The position numbers and the translations under genes were made by a program. DNA of 53,962 nucleotides from Raineya orbicola (GTDB lineage Bacteria; Bacteroidota; Bacteroidia; Cytophagales; Thermonemataceae). The notes under the pieces were generated by a model that did no database searches, was not told where the DNA came from, and saw only the letters and a program-made list of their open reading frames with translations. How positions within the stretch are numbered: the first letter of the stretch is position 1; each line of letters opens with the position of its first letter. The DNA lies in the NCBI RefSeq assembly GCF_002843425.1, contig NZ_NKXO01000025.1:1-53962 (forward strand), read 5' to 3'. Of the stretch, positions 48,201-53,962 are shown one piece after another.

Positions 48201-48511
48201 TGGGTGGGGTGGCTCAAAGTGCTAAAAAGTTTCTCTTCGAAATAGTAAAGCATCCGATAGTATCGGAAAGCCAAAAAGAGAATATTCAAAAAATTATATT
48301 ACTGATTGATATTGGCAAATTTACTAATCTGGCTACCGATATAAACAAATTGCGAAAGAAAATACAAAAGAAAGTTCTTAAACTAAATGATGCACTCGCC
48401 GAATTAGATAAAATTGCTTTGCAGTATGGGGTGCAATCAAACCTTGTTCAAAAAGAGTCGGACGAAAGTTTAGAAAAACCCGTATTGATTATTTCTGAAT
48501 CATTTGAATAA
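45224..48511 (+). CDS. PLD-domain SNF2-type helicase, defence-associated
   Basis: A 1095-residue protein. Residues about 1-195 form a phospholipase D-like domain with HAK (133-135) and GSSNLTDAG (155-163), the HKD-like nuclease signature. A superfamily 2 SNF2/HepA helicase follows: Walker A GLGKT (281-285), DEAH (361-364), TATPLNN, and the C-terminal RecA domain with TTEVLAEGVNLHRSN and IQRIGRVNRIGTK. The last 250 residues are not recognised. Such helicases occur in DISARM, BREX-like and related defence systems, where they translocate on or unwind DNA. It begins the 45224-53805 block and its stop is 3 bases from the next start. Confidence 0.9.
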   Translation: MTTKFFTNKDENTLISKFEGVFKYNPNIHYFDALVGYFRASGYFRIRPLLEKVPKIRILVGINVDKLLAEAQKKGFDFFRSKDRTKEEFIQEIKEDIQQTHYDQETEKGILQFIKDIITKKVEVKAHPDKKIHAKVYIFRPEPFNQHTPASVITGSSNLTDAGLGASTIRNYEFNVQLNDYEDVKFATEEFEILWKEAVDILPVDVQNIEKKTYLNDDITPFELYIKLLIEYFGESINYDPDSIGDLPANFKKLSYQIDAVNEGFHMLLKHNGFILADVVGLGKTVVATMVAKKFILQNGKENTKILVIYPPAVEKNWKNTFKYFGIDKYAKFITNGSLHKILEGHSDYWNKEEYDLIIVDEAHKFRNHTTGAFQNLQLICKSPRANKGHIEGLQKKVILVTATPLNNKPDDIFHQILMFQDARQSTLPITNLTSFFASLVEEYKALKRTEKPDIDKLRNIYGKIRKNIIEPITIRRTRKDIENIPEYQKDLAEQGIRFPKVEPPKKIEYVMNEKLNQLFYKTVFYLIDEDKLNYARYQAIAGLKPEAAKGLYERAELASKSLAMIMKTLLIKRLESSFYAFKKSLNSFQKATDRMIKMFENDKIFIAPDTDINKLLEKGWSEEEIEKEIERLSEENPKNRVFKASDFKPEFIQLLKKDKKNIDDLVNSWQEIEDDPKLEVFLQALQTQFLNKKTNIEGKLVIFSESKDTTDYLKKRLEEQGRTDVLTISSENRNDLYETIVANFDANCEHQKQKNDYNILITTEVLAEGVNLHRSNVIVHYDTPWNATRLIQRIGRVNRIGTKADTIYNYVFYPSAQGDSQIQLNKTALTKIQAFHTAFGEDNQVYSQEEILDEVKLFNKEAVREEEDERLKYLYFLRKFRDENKSWFEKIKKLPLKSRTGRNSTTLHRPELQNGTAVFLKNSKKFEFYWVDSQNQPYEITPLEAFKIFEAQPDEKSCQLIENHHKHVAIAINHFQSQEYKLVALQETPEALGGVAQSAKKFLFEIVKHPIVSESQKENIQKIILLIDIGKFTNLATDINKLRKKIQKKVLKLNDALAELDKIALQYGVQSNLVQKESDESLEKPVLIISESFE

Positions 48512-48514
48512 ATT

Positions 48515-50167
48515 ATGGAACATCAAACTTTTGAAAAAAAATCATTACAACTATTCGCTAAAGGAAACCCCGATTGGAAAGCCCTAACCAAAGAGTGTGT
48601 TTGCTTTGCAAATGCAAAAGGAGGAATCATTGCTATAGGAATTGAAGACAAGGAAATAGATCCGCCTGCTCATCAAAAAATACCCCCTAAACTAGATGAA
48701 ATTATTCGCAAAAGAATTAGCGAACTTTCTGTGAATGTTGGTATAAATGTTAGCATAGAAAAAGCCTCTAATGCGGGAGAATGGATAAAAATAGAAGTCT
48801 TACCTTCACAATCTACCATTGCCTCTACTACCGATGGGCAGTATTATATTCGCATTGCTGACCACTGCAAGCCAGTGCTACCTGATGAATTAAGCCGTCT
48901 TTTTACAGACAAGTCCGCCTTTCAGTGGGAAACCAAAGTAACACAAAAAATATATTATGAAAATTGTGATATACAAAAAATTAATCAATTTATTACTGAT
49001 ATTAAAAACTCCGACAGAGTATCAGTTTTTGTCAAACAAAAATCTGATGAAGAACTATTAAGATACTATCAGTTTATTAACGAAGAAGGATACCTGACTA
49101 ATTTAGGCATACTCTGGATAGGGAAAAGAGAACAAAGAGCAAGGTTGTTGTATGCCCCCATAGTGCAGTTTCTCAAATATGATGAGCATGAAAACAAAGT
49201 GCGAAAAGAAGTGTGGGATGATTTTTCGTTTAATCCCAAAGAACTTGTTGAAGAAATATGGTACAAAATACCCGAATGGAGAGAGGGAATAGAGTTTTCA
49301 GATGGTATTCTCGGAAGATACACCATTTATCATTACAACGAAAATGTAGTGCGTGAATTATTGGCAAATGCTCTGGTACATCGCCCATACACTACAAGAG
49401 GCGATATCTTTATCAATTTATATCAAGACCGACTGGAAATTCATAATCCAGGCTTACTACCTCTCGGCGTAACACCCCAAAATATTTTGCATCAATCTGT
49501 CAAGAGAAATGAACTTCTCTCTAAAATTTTCTATGACCTTGGGTTAATGGAACGAGAAGGAAGCGGTTACGACAAAATCTATGAAATTCAGCTATCCGAA
49601 GCCAAAGCTATTCCCATAGTAGAAGAAGGAAATGATAGGGTATCTGTTACCCTTTACAAACAAATTAAATCTGTTGATATTATTCGCTTTTTGGAGGAAG
49701 TTAAAAAACGTTTCTACCTTACTCAAAAGGAAATCATTTGTTTGGGTATTATTGTCCAACATCAAGCTATTTTAGCTACCGAATTTGCAAGAATTATCCA
49801 ATCTACCAATGACAAACAGATTAAAAACTGGTTAGGAAATTTATTAGATTACGAGGTAGTTAAAACAAGAGGGAGAACCAAAGGAACAGAGTATTACATA
49901 AATCCAGAGTTTCTCAAAAATATAGAAAATCTTGAAAAAACAACCCTAAAACAAATTTCCAAACACCGCCTTGAAGCTCTCATATTAACCGACTTAGAAC
50001 GATTTGGCAAGAGTTCTATAAGCCGACTTCATTCCAGAATAGGTAAAGATATTCCATTACGAAAGCTGCGTTTTGTTCTTTCTGAACTAACAAAAGTTAA
50101 TAAAATACAATTTGAAGGTGAAAGAAAAAAAAGACTTTATTTTATTGACAAAAATCAGGGGAAATAA
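48515..50167 (+). CDS. AlbA_2/Schlafen-type ATP-binding protein with winged helix
   Basis: A 550-residue cytoplasmic protein. Residues about 1-125 are an AlbA_2 domain (TKECVCFANAKGGIIAIGIED, from 27), the nucleic-acid-binding fold related to Schlafen proteins; about 270-390 is the HATPase_c_4 region (ELLANALVHRPYTTRGDI and YDLGLMEREGSGYDKIYEIQ); the C-terminal 150 residues contain winged-helix-like segments. Often annotated as a transcriptional regulator, the family also occurs as a component of phage-defence loci. It follows the helicase by 3 bases. Confidence 0.88.
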   Translation: MEHQTFEKKSLQLFAKGNPDWKALTKECVCFANAKGGIIAIGIEDKEIDPPAHQKIPPKLDEIIRKRISELSVNVGINVSIEKASNAGEWIKIEVLPSQSTIASTTDGQYYIRIADHCKPVLPDELSRLFTDKSAFQWETKVTQKIYYENCDIQKINQFITDIKNSDRVSVFVKQKSDEELLRYYQFINEEGYLTNLGILWIGKREQRARLLYAPIVQFLKYDEHENKVRKEVWDDFSFNPKELVEEIWYKIPEWREGIEFSDGILGRYTIYHYNENVVRELLANALVHRPYTTRGDIFINLYQDRLEIHNPGLLPLGVTPQNILHQSVKRNELLSKIFYDLGLMEREGSGYDKIYEIQLSEAKAIPIVEEGNDRVSVTLYKQIKSVDIIRFLEEVKKRFYLTQKEIICLGIIVQHQAILATEFARIIQSTNDKQIKNWLGNLLDYEVVKTRGRTKGTEYYINPEFLKNIENLEKTTLKQISKHRLEALILTDLERFGKSSISRLHSRIGKDIPLRKLRFVLSELTKVNKIQFEGERKKRLYFIDKNQGK

Positions 50168-50325
50168 ATGTATTTTTATTGACAAAATGGCGATAAAGAT
50201 ATAATAATATCTTGATAGACAAATATTTTTATTTAACAAAACAAAAATGTAAAAACTTATAATTTTGTTAAAAAAAATGATTAAGTTGTTTTTATATTCT
50301 TGGCAAATCAAAACTTTTTGAACCT
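50168..50325. other. Intergenic region with two inverted repeats
   Basis: This 158-base gap within the defence block contains AAGATAT (50196-50202) with ATATCTT (50207-50213), and TTTAACAAAA (50232-50241) with TTTTGTTAAA (50263-50272), the second followed by a further run of A. They could be operator sites or a weak terminator; no good promoter pair was found, though TATTCTTG (50295-50302) is one base from the -7 pattern. Confidence 0.5.
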
Positions 50326-53300
50326 ATGTTGTTTCAGACGCAAACTAGCTCGCTTTTTCAGCAAGCCTATGACCGCCAGCAATGGAAACAATTCCTTGCC
50401 GATACTTTCCCAAACGTTGCTTTACTCTCTGAACCTATTCCAATAAGCATAGATACTTATTTTGCCCAACAAGCCTTTCTGTTGGGTAATATCACCCTCC
50501 ACGAAAACGGCTTTGAACGTACGTTGGCAGTTTATGAAGTAGAACTCGCTACACACATACAAATAGAACGCAACCGCGTAGGACTGCGAAACCTACTTCG
50601 CAAATACTGGAAAAATATTGACGGGGCATTCATTGTGTTTTATCAATCTCAAAAGCCCAAGTGGCGGTTTATGTACGTTTCCGAACTGACAGGCTTCGAT
50701 GCCGAAGGCAATTTCCAAACTATACAAACCGAACCCAAACGCTATACCTACCTTTTGGGCAAAGGCGAAAACGTCAGAACCGCTACGGAACGTTTCAATC
50801 TCCTTGCCTTGAAAGGCAATAAAATCTCTCTCAACGACATCAAAGAAGCCTTTTCGGTTGAAAAAGTAACCAAAGAATTTTACACCGAAGTGGCTCGTTG
50901 GTATGAACGGGCTTTACAACTCGTGCAGTTTCCTGAAGACGCCGAAAAGCACGAAAAGGGTCGCAACATCGCCCTGATACGACTCCTTACTCGCTTGTTT
51001 TTCATTTGGTTTATGAAAGAAAAAGGGCTTATTCCTTCTATTTTGTTTGATGCAACACAACTTGCTAAAATGCTCAAAAACTTTAGACCCAACGACGAGC
51101 AGAACGGAAACTACTACAAAGCCATTTTACAAAATCTCTTTTTTGCTACCCTCAATACCCCCATTGAGCAACGAAAGTTCCGCCGAGAGCATAGCTTTCA
51201 GGGGAAAAACAACGACTATATGAACCATAGCTACTACCGATACCACTACTTGTTTGAAAATGCGGAAGAGAGCTTGCAGTTGTTTCAGAGCATTCCCTTT
51301 CTGAACGGAGGCTTGTTTGAGTGCCTTGACTTCCGAAAAGATGACCCCCACAACCACACAAACCAAGAAATCCGTATAGATGGCTACTCGGATATTGCCA
51401 CCAAACAAGCCTTTGTACCGAATGTGTTGTTTTTTGGGGCAGAGGGAATTGTCAGTATTTTTCAGAAATACCACTTTACCATTGAAGAAAATACCCCCTT
51501 CGACCAGCAAGTATCCCTTGACCCCGAACTGCTCGGTAAAGTCTTTGAAAACCTACTTGCCACCTACAACCCCGAAACCTGCGAAACTGCCCGAAAAGCC
51601 ACAGGTAGTTTTTACACCCCTCGCGAGATTGTCTATTTTATGGTCAAGGCTTCGCTGATAGAATTTTTCAAAAACCAACTTTCTGAAAAGATTGCTAATC
51701 TGGAAACGCTTTTAGAGCAACTCTTTTCCCACAACGATAGTGCTAATCCTTTCAACAAAGAAGATACGAAACTTTTGATAAAAGCCCTGCACGATGTCAA
51801 AATCATAGACCCTGCCGTGGGCTCAGGGGCATTTCTGATGGAGGCTCTCAACCAAATGACACACTTGCTTAGCAAATTAGACCCTAAAAACGAACTCTGG
51901 AAAAATCAACAAATTCAAGCCATAGAGCAGTTTATCGCTGATCCTTTGCTCAAACAAAAAACCATTCACCATATAGAAAGTGTCTTTCAGCACAACGAAC
52001 TTGGCTATGGACGAAAACTTTTTCTTATACAGAATTGCTTGTACGGCGTTGATATTCAGCCTATTGCAATACATATTGCAAAATTACGTTTCTTTTTATC
52101 TTTGTTGGTTGATGAGAAAATTGACAACCATTTGCCTAATCAAGGAATAGAGCCACTGCCCAACCTTGAAACCAAACTCATCGCCGCTAATACACTTATC
52201 AGTTTGCCACGCTACGAAGGCTTGCAAACCGATGCTATCCTAGAAGCCGAAAAGCAACTCTTTCAACTCCGCAAACGCTACTTCGAAACCACCGACCAAG
52301 CAGAAAAAGAAAAACTTAAAAACCAAGACCAACAACTCCGCTCTCAAATCCAACAAGCCCTCAAAAATGGCGGCTTTGCTTCCGAATTTGCCGATGCCAT
52401 CGCCAGGGCCGATATCTACGACACCCAAAAAAGCCAACAATGGTTCGACGCCGAATGGATGTTTGGCATTAAAGAAGGCTTTGACATTCTCATCGGAAAC
52501 CCACCCTACATACAACTGCAAAAAGATGCAGGAAAACTTGCCAAAATGTTTGAAAAACAAAATTATGAAACTTTCACTCGCACAGGAGATATTTACGCCC
52601 TCTTTTACGAAAAAGGCATACATTTACTTAAAAACAACGGCATTTTGTGCTACATTACCTCTAATAAGTGGATGAGGGCAGGATATGGCGAAAAACTGCG
52701 TAAATTCTTTATTCAGTACAGCCCTATACTGCTCATAGATTTAGGACCGGGCGTCTTTGAAAGTGCTACAGTGGATACCAATATCTTGCTCATACAAAAG
52801 CAAAAAACTACAAACATACAACTGCAAGCCCTTACTTTGCAAAAGCAGCCAAATGTTTCTATTGAAGAGCAGTTGCGTAAAAACGGCTCAATATTGCAAA
52901 AACTTACACAAGACGCTTGGTTTATTGGCAGTAGTGCAGAGCAAAAACTCAAAGAAAAAATTGAACGCATAGGAAAGCCCCTCAAAGACTGGGACGTGAA
53001 TATTTATCGTGGTGTATTGACTGGCTTAAACAAAGCCTTTATCATTACCACAGAAAAACGCAATGAGATATTGGCAAACTGCCAAGACGAAGCCGAACGC
53101 ACACGCACCCAAGCTATTATCAAACCTATTTTACGAGGCAGAGATATTAAACGATATTACTACGAATGGGCAGATTTGTGGGTGATAAATACGCACAACG
53201 GCGTGAAAGAAAAAAATATTCCGAGAATTGATGTGGTAAAAGATTACCCTGCCATTTACAAGCATTTACTGCAATACGAAAAAGAACTTATCAAACGCCA

Positions 53301-53805
53301 AGACCAAGGAGACCATTGGACAAACCTTCGCAACTGTGCCTATATCCAAGAATTTGAAAAGGAGAAGGTAGTGTATTCTGAAACAATAAAAATATACTTT
53401 GATGGAACAAAAAATTACCCAAGATTTTCTTATGTATCATCTGAAATTTTTCTTGACAAAACAACATTCTTTTTTTCAGGGAAAAATCAAAAATATATTT
53501 TGGGTTTATTAAATAGCAAAATTGCAGAATACTTACTTGAAAATGGCTATTCTGTAAAGTTAGGTATTGGAAGTAGAGGCTTGCAAAAAATACTTATTGA
53601 AAAAATACCCATTCCTCCTGTTACTACGTCAAACGAGGGTATAGTGAGGCAAATAGAGGGATTAGTAGAAAAGATATTATCTGCCAAGCAACAAAACCCG
53701 CAAGCGGATACGCGTGCTTGTGAGCGAGAGATAGATAGGCTGGTGTATCAGCTCTACGAGCTAACAGAGCAGGAGATAAAAATCATAGACCCTGCCTATG
53801 TATGA
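50326..53805 (+). CDS. Eco57I-like class I adenine-specific DNA methylase
   Basis: A 1159-residue protein. The N-terminal 400 residues are a conserved region of unknown fold; TGSFYTPREIV (426-436) opens the N6-adenine methylase, with motif I DPAVGSGAFLMEAL (from D495) for S-adenosylmethionine and motif IV NPPY (725-728). The C-terminal part (about 860-1130) has TaqI/Eco57I-type target recognition character. I see no clear PD-(D/E)XK nuclease motif at the N-terminus, so it may modify DNA without cutting it, similar to PglX- or DISARM-type methylases, but a type IIG enzyme is an alternative. It closes the block after helicase and AlbA_2 genes. Confidence 0.9.
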   Translation: MLFQTQTSSLFQQAYDRQQWKQFLADTFPNVALLSEPIPISIDTYFAQQAFLLGNITLHENGFERTLAVYEVELATHIQIERNRVGLRNLLRKYWKNIDGAFIVFYQSQKPKWRFMYVSELTGFDAEGNFQTIQTEPKRYTYLLGKGENVRTATERFNLLALKGNKISLNDIKEAFSVEKVTKEFYTEVARWYERALQLVQFPEDAEKHEKGRNIALIRLLTRLFFIWFMKEKGLIPSILFDATQLAKMLKNFRPNDEQNGNYYKAILQNLFFATLNTPIEQRKFRREHSFQGKNNDYMNHSYYRYHYLFENAEESLQLFQSIPFLNGGLFECLDFRKDDPHNHTNQEIRIDGYSDIATKQAFVPNVLFFGAEGIVSIFQKYHFTIEENTPFDQQVSLDPELLGKVFENLLATYNPETCETARKATGSFYTPREIVYFMVKASLIEFFKNQLSEKIANLETLLEQLFSHNDSANPFNKEDTKLLIKALHDVKIIDPAVGSGAFLMEALNQMTHLLSKLDPKNELWKNQQIQAIEQFIADPLLKQKTIHHIESVFQHNELGYGRKLFLIQNCLYGVDIQPIAIHIAKLRFFLSLLVDEKIDNHLPNQGIEPLPNLETKLIAANTLISLPRYEGLQTDAILEAEKQLFQLRKRYFETTDQAEKEKLKNQDQQLRSQIQQALKNGGFASEFADAIARADIYDTQKSQQWFDAEWMFGIKEGFDILIGNPPYIQLQKDAGKLAKMFEKQNYETFTRTGDIYALFYEKGIHLLKNNGILCYITSNKWMRAGYGEKLRKFFIQYSPILLIDLGPGVFESATVDTNILLIQKQKTTNIQLQALTLQKQPNVSIEEQLRKNGSILQKLTQDAWFIGSSAEQKLKEKIERIGKPLKDWDVNIYRGVLTGLNKAFIITTEKRNEILANCQDEAERTRTQAIIKPILRGRDIKRYYYEWADLWVINTHNGVKEKNIPRIDVVKDYPAIYKHLLQYEKELIKRQDQGDHWTNLRNCAYIQEFEKEKVVYSETIKIYFDGTKNYPRFSYVSSEIFLDKTTFFFSGKNQKYILGLLNSKIAEYLLENGYSVKLGIGSRGLQKILIEKIPIPPVTTSNEGIVRQIEGLVEKILSAKQQNPQADTRACEREIDRLVYQLYELTEQEIKIIDPAYV

Positions 53806-53836
53806 GGGAAATGTGGGGTTAATTAAACTTTTTTGT

Positions 53837-53962
53837 TTAGTCCTCCGACAAAAGTTGAATAGTTTTTACAAGTTGTGGATATTGGGTATCATTTAAGAGG
53901 CAATATTGCAAAAACAGGAAACCATACCTAAAAAAAGAGAACTCTCTACGCCCGTTAGGACA
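53837..53962 (-). CDS. Partial open frame cut by the right edge
   Basis: On the minus strand an open frame of 41 codons runs from the window edge to TAA at 53839-53837; its end reads FLFLQYCLLNDTQYPQLVKTIQLLSED. Its composition is protein-like and it is convergent with the methylase gene. It is too short to identify, so it may be the C-terminal end of a neighbouring gene or a chance frame. Confidence 0.4.
   Translation of the reverse strand, partial: CPNGRREFSFFRYGFLFLQYCLLNDTQYPQLVKTIQLLSED

Noticed and set aside
48515-50167. AlbA_2 protein as a plain transcriptional regulator unrelated to defence
   Set aside because: Possible from the family name, but its 3-base spacing to the helicase and the methylase downstream favour a joint role, so I did not list it as a separate regulator.

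Overview
The window looks like a chromosome segment of a Bacteroidota bacterium, probably a Cytophagales-type gliding or environmental member. The reasons are low G+C, promoters of the TTTG-N(17-21)-TAnnTTTG type instead of -35/-10 boxes, secreted proteins ending in type IX secretion (T9SS) sorting domains, a PorE-like T9SS envelope protein, many short lipoproteins, and few Shine-Dalgarno sites. The assignment rests on these traits and was not checked against a database.

Layout. 313-6107: tripartite RND efflux operon (adaptor, pump, outer-membrane channel). 6183-7917: Uma2-family protein, lipoyl synthase, CDGSH iron-sulfur protein. 8060-14504: one long ribosomal operon from rplC to rpsN, ending in a strong terminator; rpsJ is not in front of it and the rest of the spc operon (rpsH onward) does not follow. 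14590-16575: PorE-like beta-propeller/OmpA protein, divergent from lon (16882), which is followed by a lipid A-type acyltransferase, a lipid kinase and isochorismate synthase. 22513-25156 (minus): isocitrate lyase, with a repeated operator-like motif over its promoter, and bifunctional HisB. 25252-25325: a proline tRNA. 25384-30837: LpxH-like phosphatase, S10 carboxypeptidase, secreted cyanophycinase-like protein, glycosyltransferase. 31068-33833: small lipoprotein plus secreted subtilase. 33903-39977: YjjG-type phosphatase, META-like lipoprotein, TetR regulator, OmpA/TSP3 protein, acyl-CoA ligase, fructose-bisphosphatase. 40228-41871 (minus): two lipoprotein genes, the first with a compound pentanucleotide repeat between its apparent ATG and its signal peptide. 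41928-45173: rhomboid protease, NAD-dependent DNA ligase, LptC. 45224-53805: a defence-type block of PLD-SNF2 helicase, AlbA_2/Schlafen-type ATPase and large Eco57I-like adenine methylase. A truncated minus-strand frame reaches the right edge.

Most notable: (1) the pentanucleotide tract (GAATT x6, GTGTT x5) under a good promoter leaves a lipoprotein out of frame by exactly what the loss of one unit would restore, as in a phase-variable surface gene; (2) the helicase-ATPase-methylase block, which resembles helicase/methylase/ATPase defence modules; (3) repeated TTTCGCTAAA sites at aceA; (4) structured RNA elements in the ribosomal operon; (5) a cyanophycinase-like secreted protein whose second half looks like a degenerate copy of the first.

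Several genes form working sets: envelope biogenesis (LpxL-like acyltransferase, LpxH-like phosphatase, LptC, PorE-like and OmpA proteins), secreted degradation of protein or polymer (subtilase, cyanophycinase-like protein, S10 peptidase), and growth on C2 or fatty substrates (acyl-CoA ligase, isocitrate lyase, fructose-bisphosphatase).
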